64,000 bases of DNA from the NCBI GenBank assembly GCA_041645435.1, contig JBAZQB010000003.1:186001-250000 (forward strand). The letters run 5' to 3'. The notes under the pieces are model-generated. The model saw only the letters and a program-made list of their open reading frames with translations, had not been told where the DNA came from and did no database searches. Source of the stretch: Methanoregula sp. GTDB lineage: Archaea; Halobacteriota; Methanomicrobia; Methanomicrobiales; Methanospirillaceae. Below are positions 51,656 to 61,360 of the stretch, one piece after another (position 1 is the stretch's first letter; every line of letters starts with the position of its first letter). Position numbers and translations under genes: made by a program.

Positions 51656-54367
51656 TTAAGATCCAGCCTCTTTTCCTGCCACAGGATCATCTGAAACGAT
51701 TCGGAACATCCCGTTCGGGACAGCAATCTCGAACCGTGCGCCTTTGCCGTGTACTCCGGTCTCATGAATGGATATGCCCGTTATCGCAAGAACCTCGCGG
51801 GCTAAAAAGAGACCGAAACCGGTATGTTTCCCAAAGCCCTTGTCAAAGATCTTCGCCTTGAGATCCAAAGGAACCCCGGCACCGTTGTCCTCAATAACAA
51901 TGACAATGCCATTTTCCACCTCCTTGCACCAGACCGAGATGCAGGTCACATGCTCGCCGTGCCGGATCGCATTGTCAAACAGGTTTACAAAGACATTCTC
52001 CAGCATCGGATCAGAAAAGATCTCAAGTCTCTGGCAGTCATTTGTAAACTGGATCGTTTTTGGAGCCGCCCGGTCAACAAGTCTGCGCAGATCCTGCCAC
52101 AGGGGATCCTTGAGCCCGAGGTCCTGGTACATTCGGGTGAAATCCAGCTGGCGGGTGATATGGCCCCCGGCGGTCTCTGCTTTTTTTAAGAAATCCGTTA
52201 CCATGGGATCCGTGTTCTGCATCCCGGCGAGCTGGATATACCCCAGCAGCGCATGGACATGGTTGTTCACATCGTGCCGGGTAACACTGTTGAGGAGGCT
52301 CAGCTTGGCATTTGCCCGTCTCAGGGAATCCTCCACCCGTTCGCGTTCCGAAATATCCCGCAGTGCGATGATGTTGGCCGGCTCCCCATGGTAAGTGATG
52401 CCGGTACCGACAGATTCTATTAAGATGACGGTCCGGTCCTTCTTTACCGCCCTGTATTTCTGGATATGGCCCCCCTTTCCTGCAATAACATTCTGCATAT
52501 CCCGCATCACCATAGTCCGGCATTCCGGAGCAACCAGGGATAGCGTATTCTGCCCTATGAGCTCCTCTGCGCCTGAAAAACCAAACATACTTACGATACT
52601 GGGATTAGCGTAGAGAACGGTTCCGGAAAGGTTTTGAATCATCACCCCATCGAATGCGTGTTCCGTAAGGACGCGGTAACGCTCTTCGCTTTCGATCAGT
52701 GCTTTTTCGGTATTCTGCCGGACGGTGATGTCCCGTATAGCCGCCACATGGACATTCCTTCCCTTCCAGGTAAAAAAACGCCCGTGAATCTCGACGGGAA
52801 ATACCTCTCCGCTCTTCCTGCGGTGAAAGCGCAGGGGTATCACTACGCTGCCCGCAGGTGTGCTGGCGGTAACCTGCTCGGTCTGCTCTGGCTCAGCCGA
52901 AAGGTCCGCATCGCGCAACTGCAGAAGTTCTTCCCGGGTATAACCGTACATCTCCGCAGCCCCGGTATTTGCTTCAAGAATGTTGCCGGTAGTATTGTCA
53001 ATCAGGAAGATTGCCTCACCACCCAGCTCAAAGAGGGCCTGGTACCGTTCGTGGCTCTCGCGGAGGGCATTTTCGGCCGCTTTTTTTTCGGTGATATCAA
53101 TCCCGACAGACAATACACCAGCAGGTTTTCCCTTCTCGTCAAGGATGGCACGGTTTGTCCATTTCATCCAGATACGTGAACCGTCTTTTTTTATATTCTC
53201 GTTCTCGTTGTTACGGAACGTTTCGGGATCTGCACTGATATCCCTGATATGCTGGACGAGATCCCTTCCCGTTGATTCTACCATAGGGACAATCGTCCCG
53301 ATAACCTGCTTACCAATCAGCTCGTCTTTTGAATAGCCAAAGAACCGTTCTGCGAATTCATTGATAAATGTAATAGCCCCGTGATTGTCACGGGTGAGAA
53401 TGACGGAGTTGACGTTTTCCACGAGATCGCGGTATTTCATCTCGCTCTCACGGATCTTCTTCTCGTTTTCTGCCAGCACATCAAGCTGTCCGCGGAGCTC
53501 CTCCTCGCTTGCGGTGATCTGCTCGTATGCGGCGCGTAGTTCATCTTCTGCTCTCTTCCGCCCTGATATATCACGGATAGCCTCAATAGTACCGGTGATC
53601 TGACCTTTGCTGTTATACAGCGGGCTTGCCTTGGCAAGGATCGTGATCGGGCTTCCTTTCGGGCGAGGAAGGTCTGTTTCTGCAGTCAGGGATGTTCCTT
53701 CGCGCAGGATATTGGTGTAACACTTTGAGATCACATCATCCGGTGAAAAGACCAGGTCAATGAGGATCGGGCATCGTTTACCGTAAAAAGGGATTGCGTA
53801 TTCGAAGTCGCCCTTCCCCAGCATCGCCGCAGCGGGATAACCGGTCATCTCCTCGATGGCACGGTTCCACGCTATGATGAATCCCTCGCGATTGATCGCA
53901 AATGTGGCATCCGGAAGGAAATCGATGATATCTACAAAGCGCTTCTCGGACTCGATCTGCGAGTGTTCAGCCCGCCTCCTTGCCACAGCCTGACGGATCT
54001 TATGCGACAATTCAGCAAACTGTGACTTGACATCCCCCCCTTTCTGGAGATAAAAGTCTGCACCGTTATTGATGGCTTCGATTACAACTTCCTCACGACC
54101 ACGGCCGGTGAAGAGGATAAACGGGATATCGCCAAACCGCTCGCGAACGGCTTTTAAAAAAGCAATACCGTCCATTCGCGGCATCTGGTAATCAGAGACC
54201 ACGATGTCAAATGTCTGGTCTTTCATTACACGGAGGGCGTCTTCTGCAGAGAGGGCAGTACTTACAGAGAACTCTTCGTCTTTTTCGAGAGAGATCTGAG
54301 TAATATCTAAGAGTGCTTCCTCGTCATCGACATAAAGGATGGAGATTTTGTGCAGGGGACCGGACAT
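51656..54367 (-). CDS. Receiver - 4 PAS - histidine kinase
   Basis: 903 residues. A receiver domain (1-120, DYQMPRMDG) is followed by four PAS units (starts about 145, 315, 440 and 560). The kinase has TRHDVNNH (His698), FDNAIRHG, IEDNGAGV and GKHTGFGLFLARE. Its first PAS is strikingly close to the first PAS of the kinase at 32707 (IINREG...NRAIEEMTG; GTIEAIRDIS), indicating duplication of the receiver-PAS front end. It is soluble. Confidence 0.9.
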   Translation of the reverse strand: MSGPLHKISILYVDDEEALLDITQISLEKDEEFSVSTALSAEDALRVMKDQTFDIVVSDYQMPRMDGIAFLKAVRERFGDIPFILFTGRGREEVVIEAINNGADFYLQKGGDVKSQFAELSHKIRQAVARRRAEHSQIESEKRFVDIIDFLPDATFAINREGFIIAWNRAIEEMTGYPAAAMLGKGDFEYAIPFYGKRCPILIDLVFSPDDVISKCYTNILREGTSLTAETDLPRPKGSPITILAKASPLYNSKGQITGTIEAIRDISGRKRAEDELRAAYEQITASEEELRGQLDVLAENEKKIRESEMKYRDLVENVNSVILTRDNHGAITFINEFAERFFGYSKDELIGKQVIGTIVPMVESTGRDLVQHIRDISADPETFRNNENENIKKDGSRIWMKWTNRAILDEKGKPAGVLSVGIDITEKKAAENALRESHERYQALFELGGEAIFLIDNTTGNILEANTGAAEMYGYTREELLQLRDADLSAEPEQTEQVTASTPAGSVVIPLRFHRRKSGEVFPVEIHGRFFTWKGRNVHVAAIRDITVRQNTEKALIESEERYRVLTEHAFDGVMIQNLSGTVLYANPSIVSMFGFSGAEELIGQNTLSLVAPECRTMVMRDMQNVIAGKGGHIQKYRAVKKDRTVILIESVGTGITYHGEPANIIALRDISERERVEDSLRRANAKLSLLNSVTRHDVNNHVHALLGYIQLAGMQNTDPMVTDFLKKAETAGGHITRQLDFTRMYQDLGLKDPLWQDLRRLVDRAAPKTIQFTNDCQRLEIFSDPMLENVFVNLFDNAIRHGEHVTCISVWCKEVENGIVIVIEDNGAGVPLDLKAKIFDKGFGKHTGFGLFLAREVLAITGISIHETGVHGKGARFEIAVPNGMFRIVSDDPVAGKEAGS

Positions 54368-54554
54368 GAAAATACATACCTGATGGCAGTATCTGACTCT
54401 TCACACTTTTTTTCGTAAAGTGTATTAAGCACTCTGAAACCGTATGGGGTTGAAAACACAACCACCGGGAAATATACAATACAGAACGATATGGCAGTAT
54501 TAAAAAACCTTGTACATACAGAGGTTCGAACAAAACAGTTTTTGGCGAGGGGGA

Positions 54555-55073
54555 TTATTCTGGTTTGAGATAAAAACGCCATTTACAGAACAGTTCTTGG
54601 GGATGGGGATCGGGCGGGGCAAACACGCATTCCACGCAGATGCGCGAATCGATCACCTGCGCAAAGCTCATGAACTCTGCACGGTGCATCTCGCGGCAGA
54701 CATACTCCCCCATTCCCCGTTTGAGCCGTGCCTCCTGCGTAGGGCATGACGGTACGGTTATGATCACTTCATCCTCTTTTTCCTCTATGGAATAATCAAC
54801 AATGATTGCCCATGGGAATAACCGGAGTGCTTTGACAAACCCGGAAAGTCCCTTTTCGGTAATATTGAACCGCTGCACGAGATCCTTTGCTGCCATCCCG
54901 CCGGCTTTGCCCCACACCTGCTCGTTTACCTTCTCTGCAACGGGCTGGCCATAGTGCTCGGCAACATAGATGAACCAGAACGCGTCCACAACCCGGTAGT
55001 GCCAGAGCAGGAATTTTCGGTACTCACGTTGCTCTTCATCAGTCATACGGTCAAAGATTGCGGGATTTGTCAT
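54555..55073 (-). CDS. DUF6125-like protein
   Basis: 172 residues from the ATG at 55071-55073; the longer upstream frame runs back into the divergent gene. It is helical at first (FLLWHYRVVDAFWFIYVAEHYG) and then has a beta-rich half with four cysteines (SCPTQEAR, YVCREMH, RICVECVFAPPD). The shape recalls the L-2-amino-thiazoline-4-carboxylic-acid-hydrolase-like family seen in methanogens. The reaction is unknown. Divergent from the beta-RFA-P synthase gene. Confidence 0.7.
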   Translation of the reverse strand: MTNPAIFDRMTDEEQREYRKFLLWHYRVVDAFWFIYVAEHYGQPVAEKVNEQVWGKAGGMAAKDLVQRFNITEKGLSGFVKALRLFPWAIIVDYSIEEKEDEVIITVPSCPTQEARLKRGMGEYVCREMHRAEFMSFAQVIDSRICVECVFAPPDPHPQELFCKWRFYLKPE

Positions 55074-55188
55074 GGTCTGCCAGTGACAAGGGTTGCCCGG
55101 CAAGGTAAAAGAGTGTGTGGTAACCGGAAAAAACATACTATAACGGGATAGCATTACGCTTATTATCCCCCGCGTTAAGGTTGTTGGG

Positions 55189-56721
55189 ATGGATGTCTCG
55201 GGCAGCATCAGGGATATTGAAGAACAGGTAGGGCGGTTGTCACGGGTACAGAAAATCCTGCTCGGCACGGATGGTTCTGTCACGCAACTGTTAGAGGCGA
55301 TAACGGGACATGCCGTTACGGTAAAGACACTCGTGCAGGAGATCATACCTGCAGATGCACAGATCGCAGGGCGCGTCGAAGTCAGTGAGGGCGAACCGGT
55401 AAATCACCGGGTCGTCGAACTCCGGGACACGGTTACCAACGATCTGCTGATCTATGCCATATCCGAGACTCCGGTTGAACGGCTTTCCCCTTCCTTTAAA
55501 AAGGACCTGATGATGGCTGATATCCCGATCGGAAAGATCATAAAACAACATCATATTGAAGCACGGCGCGAGATCCTCTCTGCCCGCGTGACAGCCGCTA
55601 CCCCTGAAGCGGGCAGTATTTTTTCCCTCTGCCCAAAAGAACCCGTGCTCAGCCGGCAGTACCAGATCATCCACCAGAACAGGCCCCTGATTTTTATTGA
55701 GGAGCAGTTCCCGTACAACCAGTTTCTTGACGAGCGGCGGATCGTGGTAAACACCCCGTCCCGGATCCATGTCAGCCTGATCGACATGCATGGCGGTTCG
55801 GGAAGGGTGGATGGCGGGATCGGGATTACTCTTAATGACCCGGGAATTCTCCTTGAGGTGCAGCAGAGCCCCGATATCAAAGTGACCGGCTGCGATGCTG
55901 CAACACAAGAGCGGGTGAGCGGGATCGCTTCGCAGGTACTCCGGCAGATCCACGCAGGAGCCGGGGCTTCCATAAGGGTTCGATCGCTCTATCCCGCCCA
56001 TACCGGGCTCGGGAGCGGTTCGCAGCTGGCGCTTGCCACTGCACGGGCGATCTGCGAACTCTATGGCAAAAATGTACCGGTTACCGAGCTTGCACAACTG
56101 GCAGGCCGCGGGGGCACATCCGGCATCGGGACGGCGGCCTTTGAACACGGGGGCTTTATCATCGATGGCGGACACCGCTTCGGCCCCGGGGGGGATAAAA
56201 CAGATTTCCGGCCGTCATCGGCATCGCGGGGTGTCCATCCACCCCCGGTCATCGCCCGCCATGACTTTCCTGCCGAATGGAAGATCCTGCTAGCCACACC
56301 GGACATACCCGCAGGAGCAAGCGGTGCGATGGAGGCCGGCATATTCCGGAGCCACTGTCCCGTGCCCCTCGGAGAGGTGCAGGCCCTCTGCCACGAGGTA
56401 CTGATGCGGATGCTGCCCGGGATCGTCGAGCACGATCTCGACCTCTTCGGTTCATCGATCAACGCGGTCCAGTCCCTCGGGTTTAAGAAAGTCGAACTGG
56501 GCCTTCAACCGCAGGAAGTCACCGGGCTCCTCAACGTGATGCGGAGTGCCGGGGCTGCGGGTGCGGGCATGAGTTCGTTCGGGCCGACCGTGTATGCTGT
56601 CGGGGATACCGGCATGAACGCGATCGAACAGGCTGCACAATCGTTCATGAAAGAGTCGGGCGGGGGCACCACCCTCATCACATCGGCCCGGAACACGGGT
56701 GCGATGATCCGGGTTGCATAA
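55189..56721 (+). CDS. mptG: Chorismate-lyase-like (DUF98) / beta-ribofuranosylaminobenzene 5'-phosphate synthase fusion
   Basis: 510 residues in two parts. Residues about 1-165 resemble the chorismate-pyruvate lyase fold (DUF98 type: LLGTDGSVTQLLEAITG, then ELRDTVTNDLLIYAISETPVERL), which releases 4-hydroxybenzoate. Residues about 185-510 are a GHMP-kinase-like beta-RFA-P synthase: NTPSRIHVSLIDMHG, YPAHTGLGSGSQLALA, AGRGGTSGIGTAAFEHGGF. That enzyme joins a benzoate to phosphoribosyl pyrophosphate in methanopterin synthesis. The fusion would put substrate supply and use in one polypeptide. Confidence 0.87.
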   Translation: MDVSGSIRDIEEQVGRLSRVQKILLGTDGSVTQLLEAITGHAVTVKTLVQEIIPADAQIAGRVEVSEGEPVNHRVVELRDTVTNDLLIYAISETPVERLSPSFKKDLMMADIPIGKIIKQHHIEARREILSARVTAATPEAGSIFSLCPKEPVLSRQYQIIHQNRPLIFIEEQFPYNQFLDERRIVVNTPSRIHVSLIDMHGGSGRVDGGIGITLNDPGILLEVQQSPDIKVTGCDAATQERVSGIASQVLRQIHAGAGASIRVRSLYPAHTGLGSGSQLALATARAICELYGKNVPVTELAQLAGRGGTSGIGTAAFEHGGFIIDGGHRFGPGGDKTDFRPSSASRGVHPPPVIARHDFPAEWKILLATPDIPAGASGAMEAGIFRSHCPVPLGEVQALCHEVLMRMLPGIVEHDLDLFGSSINAVQSLGFKKVELGLQPQEVTGLLNVMRSAGAAGAGMSSFGPTVYAVGDTGMNAIEQAAQSFMKESGGGTTLITSARNTGAMIRVA

Positions 56722-56755
56722 ATAAAAAGAATGAAGAGAGCGGAAAGATCCTTCT

Positions 56756-57256
56756 TCAAATCTTTTTTTCCATCCAGACGAGATCAAAGAGCTCGCCGAA
56801 CTTTTCACCAACCGCATGCAACCGCCCGGCATGCGCAAAGCCGTTGCGCTCATGGAACCGTATGCTCCCCTCATTTTTTGATGAAATGTTTGCAAGGAGC
56901 GTAGTTATTCCCGCGGTATGGGCATCCTGCGTCAGCCGGTCCAGCATCTGCCGGCCAAGGCCCTGCCCGGTATATTCCGGGTGGATGAAATACGTAATCA
57001 TGCCGGTGTGCCGGAATGCAGGGAAAGGGAAAAAGGATTTGAGTATGCCAAAGCCGATGATCTCGTTTTCGCATTCCATGACACAGAACGAGATGGCCCC
57101 TTCCCGGAGGAGAGGAAAAATCTGCGGGGGTACCGGTCCGTCCGGGTATGCGGCAAACCCGGTTGTTGCATAGTGATTGAAAATATCCAGGATTTCGTTC
57201 CGGTCGTTATCCTTTGCTTCACGCAGGGTCACCGTGCCGGTCATTATCGGGTTCAT
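56756..57256 (-). CDS. GNAT-family N-acetyltransferase
   Basis: 166 residues from the ATG at 57254-57256, which has a GAGGGAGAG-type ribosome site just upstream; the longer frame to 57388 lacks one. The fold carries TLREAKDNDRNEILDIFNHY, the acetyl-CoA loop YTGQGLGRQMLDRL near 108-121 and a late SIRFHERNGF. It resembles the phosphinothricin-acetyltransferase subgroup, but the substrate is not known. Convergent with the beta-RFA-P synthase gene. Confidence 0.87.
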   Translation of the reverse strand: MNPIMTGTVTLREAKDNDRNEILDIFNHYATTGFAAYPDGPVPPQIFPLLREGAISFCVMECENEIIGFGILKSFFPFPAFRHTGMITYFIHPEYTGQGLGRQMLDRLTQDAHTAGITTLLANISSKNEGSIRFHERNGFAHAGRLHAVGEKFGELFDLVWMEKKI

Positions 57257-57482
57257 GGATCTCTCCCTCATGGGTGTTATCCCGCAGGAATAATCACTCT
57301 TGCGTTCGGCAAAAATATTTTGAAACGGTAACGCAGCGGGTTGTAATCCCCATCTCCTTAATCCCGCATTTTTATCAAGAAAAGGCATGAGGGCGGGAAA
57401 GGCAAAGCAGGCAGAAGAAACGTTTCGCTACAGACAATAAAAACAAAATCCGGCTCAAAAAATCCTGAATTTTCCGCAGCAG

Positions 57483-58373
57483 TTATTTCCCAATCTTGAC
57501 CAGCATCTCTTCAAGCGATGGGTACCGGGACTCTATCTTCTCGACCTTGCCCCCCGCTTCACCGATAAGCCCGGTGCATTCGTTGAGCTCAGCCATACTC
57601 TCCGCGTCACACACAAAAAGGCCCTCTTCCTGGCGGTAGGTTTTGGAATGCCCGAGGAGTGCTCCTGCATCCCCGATTGAGAAGAAGATCGTGTAGGTGA
57701 GAGAGCCAAACTGCTCGCGCAGCTCCTTCATGGTGCCAAACGCCACCACCTTCCCGCGTTTCAGGATCATCACCTTGTCGCAGATCGCTTCCACCTGGTA
57801 GAGGTTGTGCGCCGAGAGCACGATCGTCTTACCCTCCTTTTTGAGCGTGCGCAGGTAATCGGCAATGAACCGCGAGGTCATCGGGTCAAGGCCGCTGGTG
57901 GCTTCATCATAGACTAAGAAGTTGGGTTCATGGATGAGCGACCGGGCGATCGCCGCTTTGCGCTTCATCCCTTTTGAGAACTCCCCGAGTTTTTTGCCTT
58001 CCGGTTCCAGCGAAAGTGCGGCGAAGAGCTGGTTGGACCGGACCCGGATTTCTTTCGGGGAGAGCCCGTAGATCTCCCCGAAGAACGCGAGATAGTTCTC
58101 CACGGTCATCGTCTCGTAGAGCCGGGATTCCTCGGGGAGGTAGCCAAGTTTTTCCTTAAGGGCAAACGGGTCTTTCGCCACATCGATATCATTGATGAAA
58201 AGTTCCCCGGATGTGGGGGTGATCAGTCCCGATATGATCTTGAGCAGAGTGGTCTTGCCTGCCCCGTTGTGCCCGATGATCCCGAAGATCTCACCGTCTT
58301 CAAACTCGAAGCTGACACCATCCAGTGCCATAAAACCATCAAAATTCTTGGTGAGATTGCGGGCGGTTATCAT
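57483..58373 (-). CDS. ABC transporter ATP-binding protein
   Basis: 296 residues. Walker A GHNGAGKTT at about 36-44, the Q-loop in YLPEES, the signature FSKGMKRK (a variant of LSGGQ), Walker B LVYDEATSGLDP and switch His in SAHNLYQ. The tail of about 80 residues is of the Ccm/Nat-like (ABC-2) type. The likely permeases are the two ABC-2 genes at 59555 and 61357, which lie on the opposite strand beyond a lipoprotein gene. Confidence 0.9.
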   Translation of the reverse strand: MITARNLTKNFDGFMALDGVSFEFEDGEIFGIIGHNGAGKTTLLKIISGLITPTSGELFINDIDVAKDPFALKEKLGYLPEESRLYETMTVENYLAFFGEIYGLSPKEIRVRSNQLFAALSLEPEGKKLGEFSKGMKRKAAIARSLIHEPNFLVYDEATSGLDPMTSRFIADYLRTLKKEGKTIVLSAHNLYQVEAICDKVMILKRGKVVAFGTMKELREQFGSLTYTIFFSIGDAGALLGHSKTYRQEEGLFVCDAESMAELNECTGLIGEAGGKVEKIESRYPSLEEMLVKIGK

Positions 58374-58475
58374 GCGTGGCTGCCTTTTTTAATCAGATGT
58401 GGGTGGAATCAAAGATATAGATTGGGATGAGGGCACCTGATCAGATTAATAAAAACCAGAACAGAAGTGTTCACT

Positions 58476-59327
58476 ATGAACCGGTGTGTTGCCCTCATCA
58501 TAGGTATCCTGCTCATTGCAGCAACGGGGTGCATTGCACCGGAAAGAGATGCAGGGAACTCCGTCCCACCGGTTGTTACGCAACTTTCCCCGGCACCCAT
58601 ACCAGTGCAAAGCACGATTTCCGCAGTCACGCCACCCACGGTTGTCCCCCTGGTTACCGCTACCACCACAATACACCGGTCACCCGCGGTCCCGGTGGAA
58701 AAAACACCGGTATACATCTCTGATGCTGCCCTGAAAGCCCGGATTCAGGATGCAAAGAACCAGCTTGACCAGTTAAAAAACAGTGACAGGGCAGACACGA
58801 GAGTCATCTCGTTAAATCAGGGCATATGTGAGATTAAGATATCAAAGGAACTCGGGTACCTGATCGATGTCAACAGCGGAGAGATGTCCTTTGTCAAGGG
58901 AGACTACGCCAGCATTGCCTTGGATCTCTTCCGCCAGAACATGACCATCGGGCACACGTATATCATTCTCCACACCCACGCCAAGGATTGGTACATGTGC
59001 CGGGGTAGCGGTACTATCAGCTTGGATACCTTCTCCCTTGCGGATCTCGCTGCTGCATCCACCCTGACCGACCAGGGATATCATGTGCAGAAGGTGATCG
59101 CGGTGAGTGACAAGGATTATGAAGTTTATCCAAAGATCCGGGATGACTGGAAGACAAAAGAGGAAGTATACCGGGGTGTCGACCGTATAGAGCAACGCAT
59201 GGAGGTAAAATTCTCCACTTATGACCCGTACCTGAATATGACATTCTACGATGTCGACAATATGATGCCCCTGCTGACCAGGGAACTCAACTACACTTAC
59301 TCGGTAAACAACGTTGTGCTGACATAA
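58476..59327 (+). CDS. Lipoprotein with linker and novel C-terminal domain
   Basis: 283 residues from the ATG at 58476. The signal peptide ends in a lipobox (IAATGC). A Thr/Pro-rich stretch (about 30-80) leads to a domain with a conserved-looking HTYIILHTHAKDW near 160. YHVQKVIAVSDKDYEVYPKIRDDW follows. It could be a metal-binding or protease-like domain (HxxxxxHxH), but no family is recognised. It lies between the ABC ATPase and its permeases, so it may be part of that transport system. Confidence 0.65.
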   Translation: MNRCVALIIGILLIAATGCIAPERDAGNSVPPVVTQLSPAPIPVQSTISAVTPPTVVPLVTATTTIHRSPAVPVEKTPVYISDAALKARIQDAKNQLDQLKNSDRADTRVISLNQGICEIKISKELGYLIDVNSGEMSFVKGDYASIALDLFRQNMTIGHTYIILHTHAKDWYMCRGSGTISLDTFSLADLAAASTLTDQGYHVQKVIAVSDKDYEVYPKIRDDWKTKEEVYRGVDRIEQRMEVKFSTYDPYLNMTFYDVDNMMPLLTRELNYTYSVNNVVLT

Positions 59328-59554
59328 CCGGTCCTGAGTGGGACTGATGTTTAAGGTCCCCCGGACTTCAAAACCGATAGAACCATAGGCTTTTTCATGG
59401 GTATTTCACCTCCCCTTAAAAAGCAAAAAACGGAGTTCCCGTGCCAGCACCGAGTACTATTTGAACGATACCAAATACTACTCTGTACTACACTTCCGCA
59501 GGGGTAACGTCAGATCAATACATTGCGGGAGATCCTTCAGGAGCCAGACATTTC

Positions 59555-61360
59555 ATGGGCAGGCTAACCGACATCTCGACCATCGCGCGATGGGAAGTAA
59601 AAAAATCCCTCACCATGATGAGCCGGGATGTTCTCCCCTTCGCTGTCATTCTTTTCGTGTTGCTGGTGGCAGTCACCGGTTTTGCCGCACAGACGGGCAT
59701 GCACCTCCAGGACGGTATGTATGAAGTGGGCGTGGATGATCCGCGGATTGCTGAGCTGATCGCAAGCGATGCCCGGTTTACCGTGTACCAGACAGACTCT
59801 TTCAGTCTTGTGAATAACCGGAATGCATTTGACCTTGTCATTATCCACGGCCAGGTATATGCGGGCCCGACCGAGCGGGCAAAATCTGCACAGAAGACGC
59901 TTGAACGCGATTATGCCAAATACGTCAACACGGTCTATAACCGGGAAACGGATCTGTTCGCTGCGTACCCGCTCTGGATCGATGTTCAGACCGTCAAGAG
60001 CGAACTCACCTTCATATCCACGCAGTCTGGTCAGTACGTCCAGGCAGCCCCCGGTCGTGCAGCACCGGTACCTGAAGGCGAGATCAGCAACGTCCCGACA
60101 CCCTCGCCCGCACTGGATTTTACCAAAGAGGAACTCCGGCAGGAACTGGTCAAGACCAGCGCAAAGAACACCCAGATCTCGCGCTACACTGAAGCTCTCT
60201 CATCAGAGAGCACGATGGGCAGGTTCAAGACACCCTCACAATTATCCCCCCCGCTGCCATTTGACTCCATTATACTCGTCTTCGTCTTCATCTTCCCGCT
60301 CTACTTCACGTCCCAGTTCTTCATGATGAGCATCATGAACGAGCGCATTGAGCGCAAAGGCGAAGTCCTGCTCTCAACACCCGTGGCATCTTCATCGATC
60401 ATCATCGGAAAGATGCTTCCCTATTTCATCGGCATGGTTGCGATCTGCACCACGCTCACCCTTTACGTGCGGGCACCCCTGATCATTATTCTCCCCCTGA
60501 TACCGGTCATCATCTTCTTCCTTGCAAACGCGCTCCTGATCGGCATGCTCTCGCGCAGTTTCAAGGAGCTCTCGTTTATCTCGATCTTCTTCTCAACAGT
60601 CGCCACCTCGTACCTGTTCTTTCCCAGCATCTTTGCAAACGTGCACGTCATATCCCTCATCTCCCCGCTGACGCTGATCGTGCTTTCCATCCAGGGCGCT
60701 TCATGGACAGTTACGGATTATCTCTATTCCACCTCGCTCTTCTGGCTGACCGGGGCTGTGCTCTTCTACATCGGGATGAAGAACTTCAAAGAAGAGCGGC
60801 TCTTTTCAGAAAAACCGCTCCTGTCAAAGGTTCGCGAGTTCCTTTCCGAGATCATCTCCAAAAAGCACCCGTTTCTCTCGCTTTTCCTGCTGACCGGGTT
60901 CTCCATACCGTTTGTGTTCATGGTACAGCTGATGAGCCTCACCCTCTTTTTCAACCTGCCCATGCCCTATTCGCTGGTCCTCCTCCTCATCTTTGCTGCA
61001 CTTATTGAGGAATGTGCAAAAGCAGTCGGTATCTATACCCTGTTTGCCCAGGATCCCTCATTCCTTACGTGGAAGAACCTGATCGCTGCCTGCGCTGCAA
61101 CCGCGATCGGTTTTCTGGTTGCAGAAAAACTGCTCCTCTTTATCACGCTTGCCCAGATCACCGAATCGGTCTTTGGCAGTATTCTTTTCCTGTCGTTAGG
61201 AGTGCTCTGGATGCCGCTGCTCCTGCATTTTGTGGGAGTGCTGATCGTTGCATGTTCGCTGAAATTCTGGGGCAGGAACGGGCTGGTTATCGGGCTTGTC
61301 CTCGCCACTACGGTCCACTGCCTGTATAACCTCTACTTTATCCTGGGGTGGATCGGATGA
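59555..61360 (+). CDS. ABC-2 permease fused to PrsW-like intramembrane protease domain
   Basis: 601 residues. The first part (about 1-420) is an ABC-2 permease: one N-terminal helix, a large external loop (about 45-225) and a helix bundle from 228 on. The C-terminal part (about 440-601) has the PrsW motifs: EECAK at 485-489, FLVAE ending at Glu524, His558 in LLHFVG and His588 in TVHCLYN, all within membrane helices. PrsW-type proteases cleave membrane proteins. The two parts are in one unbroken frame. Stop overlaps the next gene (ATGA). Confidence 0.8.
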   Translation: MGRLTDISTIARWEVKKSLTMMSRDVLPFAVILFVLLVAVTGFAAQTGMHLQDGMYEVGVDDPRIAELIASDARFTVYQTDSFSLVNNRNAFDLVIIHGQVYAGPTERAKSAQKTLERDYAKYVNTVYNRETDLFAAYPLWIDVQTVKSELTFISTQSGQYVQAAPGRAAPVPEGEISNVPTPSPALDFTKEELRQELVKTSAKNTQISRYTEALSSESTMGRFKTPSQLSPPLPFDSIILVFVFIFPLYFTSQFFMMSIMNERIERKGEVLLSTPVASSSIIIGKMLPYFIGMVAICTTLTLYVRAPLIIILPLIPVIIFFLANALLIGMLSRSFKELSFISIFFSTVATSYLFFPSIFANVHVISLISPLTLIVLSIQGASWTVTDYLYSTSLFWLTGAVLFYIGMKNFKEERLFSEKPLLSKVREFLSEIISKKHPFLSLFLLTGFSIPFVFMVQLMSLTLFFNLPMPYSLVLLLIFAALIEECAKAVGIYTLFAQDPSFLTWKNLIAACAATAIGFLVAEKLLLFITLAQITESVFGSILFLSLGVLWMPLLLHFVGVLIVACSLKFWGRNGLVIGLVLATTVHCLYNLYFILGWIG

